Source of the DNA: a virus
IMG/VR virus record: IMGVR_UViG_3300041016_000609
Span: 1 to 31,849 of that record
Reading direction: 5' to 3' (one strand)
DNA length: 31,849 bases
The notes under the pieces are model-generated. The model searched no databases. It was not told the origin of the DNA and saw only the letters and a list, made by a program, of their open reading frames with translations. Each line of letters begins with the position of its first letter. Within the stretch, counting starts at the first letter, position 1. Made by a program: the position numbers and the translations under genes. Positions 7,532 through 14,301 of this stretch are shown here, in pieces.

Positions 7532-7983
7532 GCGAAATAGATAAGGACAGTATCATTAAAAGTTTTGCTGATAACTTAATCCGCATCGGCAACGATTGCC
7601 GTGATTACGCCCTTGAGGTCAAACGCCTCAAGGCCGAGTTGGCTGATTTAAAGTCTACGGCTGACCAATTTCAAAACGAGAACTCTATTCTCATAAAGGA
7701 AATCAACCGCCTACTGGTCGAGGTGGACTCTTTGATGACCTCACCAACCTCCCGCCTGTTACGAGCGGAGCGTGAGGAGAACGCCCGCCTCAAGGCCGAG
7801 GTCGAGCGGTTGAAAGCCGAACCAGAGCGACTGGCCTTTCTTTTGAATAACGCATATCTGGAAAAAGAACGGCTACGCAAGGCGGGGGATAAACTGGACG
7901 GCATCGCATCAATCACTCCAGGCTCTGGTGTATATTCAATTCGCATCGAATGGATGAACGCCAAGGAGGGCAAACAGTCGTGA
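7528..7983 (+). CDS. Coiled-coil protein ending in an AKEGKQS tail
   Basis: A 151-residue protein with two coiled-coil stretches (around residues 24-60 and 75-115, with repeated RLKAE units). LRKAGDKLDG and an EWMNAKEGKQS tail follow. A C-terminus of the W..AKEG type is one I associate with small proteins repeated in many phage genomes. It is the longest member of the local family. Its stop forms a GTGA overlap with the next gene. Function unknown; oligomerisation is likely from the coiled coils. Confidence 0.68.
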   Translation: MSEIDKDSIIKSFADNLIRIGNDCRDYALEVKRLKAELADLKSTADQFQNENSILIKEINRLLVEVDSLMTSPTSRLLRAEREENARLKAEVERLKAEPERLAFLLNNAYLEKERLRKAGDKLDGIASITPGSGVYSIRIEWMNAKEGKQS

Positions 7984-8189
7984 TTCACGAATTCCGCAAC
8001 CCTATGCCTGTAGAGACACCACTAGGCTACGGAATGATGGTTTACGTCCGTGATGGCGGGACATTTGCAAATGACGTGTTTGCTATCGTCCTTGATAGTG
8101 ATGGGGGATTGCGCCACTTCACTTCAGATCAATTTACTTTCGTGAGAAACGATACTTTTGGGATACGAACAGAGGGCAAACAATCGTGA
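7980..8189 (+). CDS. Small conserved phage-type protein, GTG start
   Basis: A 69-residue protein. The segment VETPLGYGMMVYVRDGG, followed by NDVFAIVLDSDGGLRHFTSDQF and NDTFGI, resembles a small beta-rich protein seen in many phage early regions (pattern memory, function unknown). The start is taken as GTG 7980, which overlaps the preceding stop as GTGA with a gaggg Shine-Dalgarno-like stretch 9 bases upstream. An ATG at 7950 is open in frame but lies within the preceding gene. The C-terminus TEGKQS repeats the preceding protein's end. Confidence 0.68.
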   Translation: MIHEFRNPMPVETPLGYGMMVYVRDGGTFANDVFAIVLDSDGGLRHFTSDQFTFVRNDTFGIRTEGKQS

Positions 8190-8398
8190 GCGAATACGAG
8201 CGCAAGGTAAAGGGACTGCCAGCCCTTGGCATAGCCATAGGAGCGGCCAAGATGGGGCGTTGCAAGATTGTGATGCTTGACCTGGAATCCGCACAAACCA
8301 TTCACGACTACCTAAAGGTACATATGAAGCGCGATTACCAGCGCGATTACCAAGGCAAATATAGGGCAAGGGTTCGCCTCAAGGCTAAAGGTAAATGA
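8186..8398 (+). CDS. Small basic hypothetical protein, GTG start
   Basis: This 70-residue basic protein starts with GTG in a GTGA overlap, with the same gagggcaaaca upstream sequence as the preceding gene. It contains a short internal duplication (RDYQRDYQ) and ends in a Lys/Arg-rich tail, suggesting nucleic acid binding. It overlaps the metallophosphoesterase start by 4 bases. I do not recognise the family. Confidence 0.6.
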   Translation: MSEYERKVKGLPALGIAIGAAKMGRCKIVMLDLESAQTIHDYLKVHMKRDYQRDYQGKYRARVRLKAKGK

Positions 8399-9123
8399 AA
8401 GCCGTTACCCAAGGGTCTGGATGGAAACGATTTATGGCCGTAGGGTGTTCCCACGGCATCTACGCAGATCCATTGGCGATAGAGGCAGTACTTAAATTTA
8501 GGGAGCGCTGGAAGCCCCATACAGTCATTCACCTTGGAGATTTTATCGACCTGTCAGCCCATATGGGAGGCTCTGGGGGGGAGGGTGATAAGTTGCGCCC
8601 AGACATCGACGGAGGCATTGATTTCTTAAAACAACTACGGCCTAATGTGGTTGAAATTGGAAACCACGAAGCGCGTCTGTGGAAGGACATTCGCTCATCA
8701 AACGAACTCCGCGTTTTAGCCGCAGAGACGGCCATTGAAGCGATTGAGACTACCTGCCTCAAGTTGAATGCCCTGCTGATTCCCTATACAGGCGTCTGGC
8801 AGGTCTACCAGTTGGCTAACTACAAGTTCACGCACGGCACTATCTACAACGAGACGGCCTCCCGCGATATGGCCGAGATGTACGGCAATGTCATCTTTGC
8901 CCATACCCACAAGCCAACGCAGGCCGTAGGCCGCCGCATCGATTCGCCCATCGGCATCTCCGTAGGCACGCTTACCAAGCGCGGGGCAATGGACTACGCT
9001 AATAATCGTAGATCCACGCTTGGCTGGGGACAAGGCTTCGTCTACGGCGAGTACAACGATAATTCATTGTACCCACTTCTTCACACGCACGACAATTCTG
9101 GCGCTTGGCATCTTCCTATATGA
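8395..9123 (+). CDS. Calcineurin-like metallophosphoesterase
   Basis: This 242-residue protein has most metal-binding motifs of the metallophosphoesterase superfamily: GDFID at 48-52, GNHEA at 89-93, a His near 147 (THG), and AHTH at 169-172. The first motif reads GCSHG (residues 17-21), where the canonical D-x-H has Ser in place of Asp, so one metal ligand may differ or be supplied elsewhere. Phage members may act on nucleotides, DNA ends or signalling molecules; the substrate is unknown. It starts and ends by ATGA overlaps, so it is translated with its neighbours. Confidence 0.85.
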   Translation: MKAVTQGSGWKRFMAVGCSHGIYADPLAIEAVLKFRERWKPHTVIHLGDFIDLSAHMGGSGGEGDKLRPDIDGGIDFLKQLRPNVVEIGNHEARLWKDIRSSNELRVLAAETAIEAIETTCLKLNALLIPYTGVWQVYQLANYKFTHGTIYNETASRDMAEMYGNVIFAHTHKPTQAVGRRIDSPIGISVGTLTKRGAMDYANNRRSTLGWGQGFVYGEYNDNSLYPLLHTHDNSGAWHLPI

Positions 9124-9362
9124 AGTCCGAAGCCCAGCGCCTGCTTGATTTAATTTACGAGGATATGCGCAATGAGTTAGCGCCTGTTCCTCCAGGCTGG
9201 CATACTATTCGACACTATATGAAAGAGTGGGGGTTTTGCAGGTCGCAGACCGAGCGTTATATTAAAATTGCAATTAAGAAAAAAATAATAGAGTTACGTT
9301 ACTTTAAGGTTGTAATCAAAAAAAGGCTGACAAAAGTATCTTACTACAGAGCCACCAAATGA
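9120..9362 (+). CDS. Small winged-helix-like DNA-binding protein
   Basis: An 80-residue, strongly basic protein. A likely helix-turn-helix (WHTIRHYMKEWGFCRSQTERYI) is followed by a helix and a basic beta wing (FKVVIKKRLTKVSYY). It may read DNA as a local regulator. Start ATG 9120 is preferred over an in-frame TTG at 9105, because it makes an ATGA overlap with the preceding stop. The second half is noticeably more AT-rich than its neighbours, hinting at separate origin. Confidence 0.6.
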   Translation: MKSEAQRLLDLIYEDMRNELAPVPPGWHTIRHYMKEWGFCRSQTERYIKIAIKKKIIELRYFKVVIKKRLTKVSYYRATK

Positions 9363-10516
9363 GTAAACCAATCTGCTTTAAGATTCGGGGAGGCGTCGAG
9401 CGTGAAGACGGCTCGCGCGGGTCAAAGAACATCGGCAAGACCGCTGGCAAGGGATACCTTGGCGCAGAGGACAAAGCCTTTACTATTGGAGTAGCCCAAG
9501 ATCAGTACTTGTTTGCTAGCGAGGGCGAAGGAAACTACGCCTACCCTTTTGACCAGAAACCCACACACACAGGCAAAATGAAATACCTTTCTCTTTTCAG
9601 CGGCATTGACGCGGCCAGCGTTGCCTGGAACCCTCTCGGATGGGAAGCCGTCGGCTTCTCCGAGATTGAACCTTTCCCCTGCGAACTTCTCAAACAAAGA
9701 TACCCTAACGTACCTAACTATGGCGACATCACAAAATGGAAAGACTGGGGACTCGTCCCTGGATCAGTTGACCTTGTTTCCGCTGGAAGCCCCTGCCAAG
9801 CCTTCTCCTACGCAGGACTCCGAAAGGGTTTGGACGACCCGCGTGGCAACTTGGCCCTCGTCACCCTTGCACTTGTTGAACACCTTAAACCCAAGTGGTT
9901 CATTTGGGAAAATGTGCCTGGAGTCCTTACTTCGGACGGAGGAAGGGATTTTTCAACCTTTCTCACAGCATTGGGGGACATCGGGTATGGGTGGGCATAC
10001 CGCGTCCTTGACGCTAACTACTTCAATCTCGCCCAGCGGCGGCGGCGAGTCTGGCTTGTTGCGCACAGTTCTGGAGACTGGCAGTCTGCCGCAGGAACTC
10101 TATTTGACGAGCAAAGCCTGTGCTGGAATCCTGCGTCGAGCGGACGCAAAAGGCCGACCACTTCCTCCACATCTACGGAGTGCCTTGATGAAGGTGGTCT
10201 CCAGCGAAGCGTCGGAAGCATCTGCGCCGACTCTCACCCTGGATCTTACACAGGACAAGACGCCTACAGCGGAAGGCTAATCTCCGACTACGAGAATTTT
10301 AAGGTTCGCCGTTTAAGCGTAAAGGAATGTGAGCGCCTATTTGGATTTCCAGATGACTACACCAAAATTAACTGGCGCGGTAAATCGCTGGACGAATGTC
10401 CCCAAGGCTCAAGATATAAGGCCATCGGCAACTCTTGGGCAGTCCCTTGCGCCCGCTGGATCGGTGAGCGCATCAACCTAGTCGAGAGCATCAAAAATGA
10501 GCAAGCCATCGCCTAA
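9359..10516 (+). CDS. C5 cytosine DNA methyltransferase with N-terminal TRD-like extension
   Basis: From residue 74 the 385-residue product is a Dcm-type enzyme: LSLFSGIDAAS (SAM binding), SPCQAFS with catalytic Cys146, WENVPGV at 183-189, QRRRRV at 226-231, and C-terminal RRLSVKECERLFGFP and YKAIGNSWAVP. It would methylate cytosine C5, probably protecting phage DNA from host restriction. Residues 1-73 precede the usual start and contain FKIRGG, GKGYLGAEDKAFTI and QDQYLF, a pattern usually found in the target-recognition region of phage Dcm enzymes. An internal ATG at 9578 could give the core enzyme alone. A second protein appears to be encoded in another frame of the same DNA. Confidence 0.9.
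   Translation: MSKPICFKIRGGVEREDGSRGSKNIGKTAGKGYLGAEDKAFTIGVAQDQYLFASEGEGNYAYPFDQKPTHTGKMKYLSLFSGIDAASVAWNPLGWEAVGFSEIEPFPCELLKQRYPNVPNYGDITKWKDWGLVPGSVDLVSAGSPCQAFSYAGLRKGLDDPRGNLALVTLALVEHLKPKWFIWENVPGVLTSDGGRDFSTFLTALGDIGYGWAYRVLDANYFNLAQRRRRVWLVAHSSGDWQSAAGTLFDEQSLCWNPASSGRKRPTTSSTSTECLDEGGLQRSVGSICADSHPGSYTGQDAYSGRLISDYENFKVRRLSVKECERLFGFPDDYTKINWRGKSLDECPQGSRYKAIGNSWAVPCARWIGERINLVESIKNEQAIA
9720..10280 (+). CDS. Overprinted ORF inside the methyltransferase gene (GILRRA-signature protein)
   Basis: In the +1-shifted frame relative to the methyltransferase there is an open frame from about 9606 (TTG) with an ATG at 9720, giving 186 residues. It contains PSGGGESGLLRTVLETGS, then YLTSKACAGILRRADAKGR and LPPHLRSAL (residues 105-156). 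I recognise the pattern 'LSDVLETG..P..Y.LS.KACAGILRRA..RGK.LP..L..AL' from unnamed phage proteins encoded in or next to Dcm genes. A signature kept in this frame while the methyltransferase motifs are kept in the other suggests real dual coding. No function is known. No Shine-Dalgarno sequence is visible. Confidence 0.55.
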   Translation: MATSQNGKTGDSSLDQLTLFPLEAPAKPSPTQDSERVWTTRVATWPSSPLHLLNTLNPSGSFGKMCLESLLRTEEGIFQPFSQHWGTSGMGGHTASLTLTTSISPSGGGESGLLRTVLETGSLPQELYLTSKACAGILRRADAKGRPLPPHLRSALMKVVSSEASEASAPTLTLDLTQDKTPTAEG

Positions 10517-10709
10517 ATTTAATCGCCTAGAGCCTAGGTCGGAGTTCGACGAGGCCATCGTGCGGACAGAGCCAAGCGGGATGCTGGTCTATAGTTACAA
10601 GCGACTCCTAAAGGTCGTTATGGAAATGAATGACTGGAAGCGTGAAGACGCCGTTGACTGGATTGATTTTAACATCGCCAGAATCCCGAACATCAGGATC
10701 GTCCGCTAG
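10497..10709 (+). CDS. Small conserved phage-type protein
   Basis: A 70-residue protein with SGMLVYSYKRLLKVVM, then DWKREDAVDWIDFNIARI. This resembles a widespread small phage protein with the pattern 'vYs...l...l....w..edA.ewi.fN' (pattern memory; function unknown). The start overlaps the methyltransferase end by 20 bases and a gagag stretch lies 8 bases upstream. It directly precedes the primase-helicase. Confidence 0.65.
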   Translation: MSKPSPKFNRLEPRSEFDEAIVRTEPSGMLVYSYKRLLKVVMEMNDWKREDAVDWIDFNIARIPNIRIVR

Positions 10710-10715
10710 ACAACA

Positions 10716-12704
10716 ATGACCACCGAAGACCGAATCAAGGGGGCGAGAGCCTACCTTGCTAAACTACCTCACGCTGTTTCTGGACAGGGTGGACACCCAG
10801 CGACTTATCGCGCGGCGTCAATTCTGGCTCACGGCTTTGACCTTTCCTATGACGACGCCTGGATGCTATTACAGGAGTGGAATTCTAGTCATTGCTCACC
10901 GCCTTGGGGCGAGAGGGATTTGCGTCACAAGTTGAACGATGCATTCGTCAAGCCGCACGAAAAGCCGAAGGGCTGGCTGAAGAAGAATGAGCGTGTGGTT
11001 GGCGCTAATGGCAGGATGGTTTTTGATGCGAAGAGAGTGGCCGAGATTGCTTTCGGCGCTGTACCGCTGACCACAGCCGACCTCTTGCTGGCCGCGTTCA
11101 AGGATGATGAGGTGGTCTGCATCACCAACGAGGCAGGCCAGTCCGACGAAGGAAAGTACTTCCCTGCGTCGAAAGGTTCGTTCCTCACCCGCGCCGACTG
11201 GATCGCCAGATTCTTTGGCTACGACTCCAAGAACAGGAAGCACTATGAGCGCTCCGAGCAGGGAGCGTGGATTCGCATTAACCCATTTACGAAGGATGAC
11301 TTCACAGGCACGGACACGGCCGTATCGACATATCGACACGTTCTTGTCGAATTTGACGCCAAAAATCGAGATGAGCAGATTGCCATCTTTCACCAGTCTA
11401 ACCTGCCAATCACGGCGCTCATCGAGTCGGGTGGCAAATCAGTCCACGCTTGGGTTCGGGTGGACGCCGATGATAAGCCTCAATGGGAGGAGCGCCGCAA
11501 CGCCATCTACGAGTTCCTTGCCGACCACGACCCAGACCCGCAGAATAAGAACCCATCCAGATGGTCACGCCTAGGGGGGGTTATGCGAGGCGATAAGGAG
11601 CAGAAGATTCTGGCGCTTAACGTAGGTACTGACAACTGGGATGACTGGGTGGTCTGGCGAGACGGCCAAGACCTGCCCGATGAGATGCGCACGGACTTCC
11701 TAGAGTCCTACAACACCCTTGAAGACCCCAACCACGTCATCGGCCACGGCCGCTGGCTGTGCCGTGGAGGCTCTTTGCTTATCACAGGCCAGTCTGGTAT
11801 CGGCAAGTCGTCCTTCACGATGCAGACGGCCTGCTCTTGGGCGCTGGGTCGCGAACTTTTTGGCATCCCAGTCAAGAAGGCGCTCCGCGTTGGCGTGATC
11901 CAGGCAGAGTGCGACGTAGGTGATTTGGCCGAGGCTTACCAAGGGGTGACGTCGTCTATGGATTTGTCGGCCGCCGACAGGCAGGTCTTGAGGCAGAACT
12001 TGATCTTCTACACCGAGACGTCCAAGACTGGTAAGGATTTTGCCGACCTTGTCCGCAAGATTGTGGTGCGCCAGCACCTGGACGTTATCTTTTGCGATCC
12101 TTTGCTTTCGTATGTTGGCGGCGACCTATCCAAGCAAGAAGTGGCCTCCCACTTCCTGCGCAACTGCATCCAGCCCATCCTCAAGGACACAGGGTGTATC
12201 ATCGTCTTTACCCACCACGAAGGTAAGCCGAAGCCCAAGGAAGTTACGGACGGCCAGACCATTAGCGATATGGCATACAGCGGCCTAGGGAGTTCAGAAC
12301 TCACGAACTGGGCGCGTGCCATTATCAACGTCCGACGCGAGTCCAAGGAGTACCCCATCTTCTCATTCAACCTTACCAAGCGCGGCAAGTTGGCTGGGAT
12401 GCGCCTGCCAGACGGCAAGCCTACCCTGTCGATTAAGTTGCGCCACGCCGAGGGCAAGGTGCTGTGGGAGGTCGTACCCCCTACGGCCAAGTTTGAACTG
12501 CTCAAGGTAGGCCAGCAGTACGCCCACTTCTCGTCCAAGCCGTCCACGGCGCGCGCGGCCTTGCTCAAGGAACTAGAACAGGACTACAGCCTGGATCGCC
12601 TACAGTCCGAGGCCGTCCTCAAGGCTATGGTCACGAATGGCATCCTAACCCCTAAAAAGATAGGTGCGGCGCTGTTTTACGAGGGTACGCACCTAGGAGA
12701 CTGA
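10716..12704 (+). CDS. Primase-helicase: primase-like N-terminal half with RecA-like ATPase
   Basis: This 662-residue multidomain replication protein begins with a PriCT-like helical domain (residues 20-78, ending near WGERDLRHKLNDAF). A primase-like segment follows: TYRHVLVEFD at 205-214, IESGGKSVHAWV at 236-247, and NPSRWSRLGG at 279-288. Then comes a RepA/DnaB-like ATPase with Walker A GQSGIGKS at 358-365 and Walker B LDVIFCDP ending at Asp461. The C-terminus resembles a winged helix. It probably primes and unwinds phage DNA for the host polymerase. The start is preceded by ACAACA. It is the last gene of the operon. Confidence 0.85.
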   Translation: MTTEDRIKGARAYLAKLPHAVSGQGGHPATYRAASILAHGFDLSYDDAWMLLQEWNSSHCSPPWGERDLRHKLNDAFVKPHEKPKGWLKKNERVVGANGRMVFDAKRVAEIAFGAVPLTTADLLLAAFKDDEVVCITNEAGQSDEGKYFPASKGSFLTRADWIARFFGYDSKNRKHYERSEQGAWIRINPFTKDDFTGTDTAVSTYRHVLVEFDAKNRDEQIAIFHQSNLPITALIESGGKSVHAWVRVDADDKPQWEERRNAIYEFLADHDPDPQNKNPSRWSRLGGVMRGDKEQKILALNVGTDNWDDWVVWRDGQDLPDEMRTDFLESYNTLEDPNHVIGHGRWLCRGGSLLITGQSGIGKSSFTMQTACSWALGRELFGIPVKKALRVGVIQAECDVGDLAEAYQGVTSSMDLSAADRQVLRQNLIFYTETSKTGKDFADLVRKIVVRQHLDVIFCDPLLSYVGGDLSKQEVASHFLRNCIQPILKDTGCIIVFTHHEGKPKPKEVTDGQTISDMAYSGLGSSELTNWARAIINVRRESKEYPIFSFNLTKRGKLAGMRLPDGKPTLSIKLRHAEGKVLWEVVPPTAKFELLKVGQQYAHFSSKPSTARAALLKELEQDYSLDRLQSEAVLKAMVTNGILTPKKIGAALFYEGTHLGD

Positions 12705-12716
12705 CGTAAAGGCATC

Positions 12717-12743
12717 TAGGAGGCTCTTGGAGAGCCTAGCCTA
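12717..12743. terminator. Hairpin between the converging operons
   Basis: The 42-base gap between the two converging genes holds a perfect 6-bp stem, AGGCTC (12721-12726) and GAGCCT (12732-12737), around a TTGGA loop. An outer TAGG/CCTA pairing adds to it after a 2-base bulge. There is no T-run on either side, so it may be a weak or factor-assisted bidirectional terminator. Confidence 0.5.
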
Positions 12744-12746
12744 TAC

Positions 12747-13067
12747 CTACCCATTCTCCTTTTTGGCTAAAACGCGCCAGACCAAGGCTAGACCCATCAT
12801 TAGGGAAGCCACGACAAGGGCATAGGAAATATCAGCAGACATCTTGAGGGCGGCGGTGGCCGATGACAGTTGGCGCTCCAGGTTGGCATCATCCGACTTA
12901 ACTCCAGCGTCCGTTATGATAAGAGCCATCGTCTGGGATGAGGCGAAAGCGTTGAGTACCCCCTTAACCACAAACGCGGTGTACAGGGAGCATACGCAGG
13001 AAATAAAAAGAATGATGCCTACCGCGATTAGCAGGTTGCTGTCACTTCTTTCGCTTGGCTTTGCCAC
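12747..13067 (-). CDS. Small membrane protein with two TM segments (lysis cassette)
   Basis: This 106-residue protein has a TM segment near residues 11-36 (LLIAVGIILFISCVCSLYTAFVV). A polar linker with Asp/Glu/Ser follows, then a second TM near 80-98 (ALVVASLMMGLALVWRVL) and a charged KKENG tail. The topology is compatible with a class II holin or antiholin-like protein. It overlaps the upstream holin-like gene by 26 bases and is the last late gene. Family not recognised; function inferred from topology and place only. Confidence 0.65.
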   Translation of the reverse strand: MAKPSERSDSNLLIAVGIILFISCVCSLYTAFVVKGVLNAFASSQTMALIITDAGVKSDDANLERQLSSATAALKMSADISYALVVASLMMGLALVWRVLAKKENG

Positions 13068-13404
13068 GGATGCCTTTCTTGACCTTGGACACTTCGGCTT
13101 CGCCGCGAGCCTTGATGTATTTGAGGAAGTAGTCTAGGACTTCTGGTGCGGCATACCCAGAAGCGCCTACAGCGGCAAAACGTAGTGGTACGGACTGAAT
13201 GTGTTCGGACACAGCCCATCCGACGAAAGAAGCGGTAATGGCCGCCGCAAAAACGCGACGCACAACCCACCCAGCCGTGACAGGCTCGGTAGACAGAAGG
13301 AGTCTAGCCACCATCGCGGCAGATCCAAGGGCGCTTGCAATGATGCCATCCTTGGCTATCGCCTGGATATCGTCACTCGATGGTGTTGGGACAGGGGGCG
13401 ACAT
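13042..13404 (-). CDS. Holin-like membrane protein
   Basis: This 120-residue protein has hydrophobic segments at about residues 19-37, 45-65 and 73-92, with a basic tail (KVKKGIRGKAKRKK). The core, with VRRVFAAAITASFVGWAV and LRFAAVGASGYAAPEVLDYFL, resembles phage holins that I recall with an 'aaaGaaGy.apEvLdy' ending. It would form the membrane lesion that lets the endolysin through. It overlaps the upstream lipoprotein-like gene by 32 bases and the downstream small membrane protein by 26. Confidence 0.7.
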   Translation of the reverse strand: MSPPVPTPSSDDIQAIAKDGIIASALGSAAMVARLLLSTEPVTAGWVVRRVFAAAITASFVGWAVSEHIQSVPLRFAAVGASGYAAPEVLDYFLKYIKARGEAEVSKVKKGIRGKAKRKK

Positions 13405-14119
13405 TTGGTTTACGGAAAAAGTGAACGTAGGCTACGATGACGCCGACTATGACCATACCTCCAACTGAAGGTATGAACCAGACAGTACCAAATAAAAATG
13501 GGACTGCACCGATGAACAGGCCAGTCGCTAGGAGGCCAGCCCCAGCCATATAGCGTCCGAATGCCATTGCTAGACCGCCAATGACCATAAGGCCGATGGC
13601 GGCGAGGGTGTACAGGTTCTTGCGGGCTTCAGATTCAACCTCTAGGATTTTAACCTCAAGTTCCTTAATCTTGGAGTCCTTGAGCGCGGATACGCGGGCG
13701 GCCTCTTTTTGCTGGGCTTCCATCTTTGACCAATCTTCGTTTATCTTGGCTAGGAGTTTCTTTCCGTACTCCTCGGCCGCCTTGTACTCGGTAGGGTCGC
13801 CCTTGGCCGCGCGCTGGCGGGCGAAAGCAACGTCACCCTCCGATGGTTTTGGCAGGTATGATAGGGCGACGCCAGTCTCGGCCTTTACCACAGTAGGTTT
13901 ATCGGAGTTCTCGCGCGCCACAGTAACAGCGGCGGCCACACGGCCATCAGACTTATCCAGGTCATTCCCAACCTTATTCACAATGCCTCCATCGGTGGGG
14001 GCGTCTGGTTGCTTGGGGATATCTGGGGGGCTAGAGCATCCATATAGGGCAATGATAGTGACTACCAAAATCGACCCTATCGTAAAACGGTCTAGACCAG
14101 ATTCCACTTTAATAGCCAT
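13373..14119 (-). CDS. Lipoprotein-like membrane protein, candidate spanin
   Basis: From ATG 14119 the 248-residue product has an N-terminal signal ending in a lipobox-like ALYGC with Cys28. A long polar periplasmic-type region follows, including an Ala/Glu/Lys coiled coil (about residues 115-160), and then three hydrophobic segments in residues 165-240. A lipid anchor at one end and membrane anchors at the other recall unimolecular spanins, but this protein is longer and has more C-terminal TMs. It sits directly upstream of the holin-like gene. The frame also opens at TTG 14137; ATG is preferred. The spanin role is inference. Confidence 0.65.
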   Translation of the reverse strand: MAIKVESGLDRFTIGSILVVTIIALYGCSSPPDIPKQPDAPTDGGIVNKVGNDLDKSDGRVAAAVTVARENSDKPTVVKAETGVALSYLPKPSEGDVAFARQRAAKGDPTEYKAAEEYGKKLLAKINEDWSKMEAQQKEAARVSALKDSKIKELEVKILEVESEARKNLYTLAAIGLMVIGGLAMAFGRYMAGAGLLATGLFIGAVPFLFGTVWFIPSVGGMVIVGVIVAYVHFFRKPNVAPCPNTIE

Positions 14120-14129
14120 AGCCGTTGTT

Positions 14130-14145
14130 AAAGCCAAATGGCTTT
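14130..14145. promoter_or_regulatory. Perfect hairpin upstream of the lipoprotein-like gene
   Basis: AAAGCC (14130-14135) and GGCTTT (14140-14145) form a perfect 6-bp stem with an AAAT loop. It lies 11 bases upstream of ATG 14119 and just past the end of the 46-residue gene. It could terminate or pause the upstream transcript, or mask the start. There is no clear T-tract. Confidence 0.4.
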
Positions 14146-14153
14146 ATGTTTGA

Positions 14154-14294
14154 TTAAGGATTCTTCAGAGCGTTGAGCAACTTCTTGCCCTCCGACTCCT
14201 TGGCCTGGATCTTGGCCGTGTTGTTGCGGTAAAAAAGAAAACCGCAGGCAAAGCCGACTAGTAGGGACAGGACGATGGCGATGAGGTATAGCAT
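14154..14294 (-). CDS. Small single-TM protein (46 residues)
   Basis: A short frame starts at ATG 14294 and stops at TAA 14154-14156. Residues 2-22 are a membrane helix (LYLIAIVLSLLVGFACGFLF), followed by a basic/polar tail with IQAKESEGKKLLNALKNP. The N-in single-TM form fits an anchor, an inner spanin-like protein or a small holin partner. It starts 7 bases after the preceding gene's stop and fills an otherwise empty gap in the late operon, in front of the lipoprotein-like gene. Short length limits certainty. Confidence 0.55.
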   Translation of the reverse strand: MLYLIAIVLSLLVGFACGFLFYRNNTAKIQAKESEGKKLLNALKNP

Positions 14295-14301
14295 ATTAAA
14301 G

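Noticed and set aside
9578-10516. Methyltransferase starting at ATG 9578 as the only start
   Set aside because: The frame is open and coupled by ATGA from 9359, so I kept the longer product and mention the internal start as an alternative.
12751-12758. CCATTCTC near the converging ends, as in the control region at 31680
   Set aside because: It encodes the end of a gene there, and an 8-base match is expected by chance in a window of this size.
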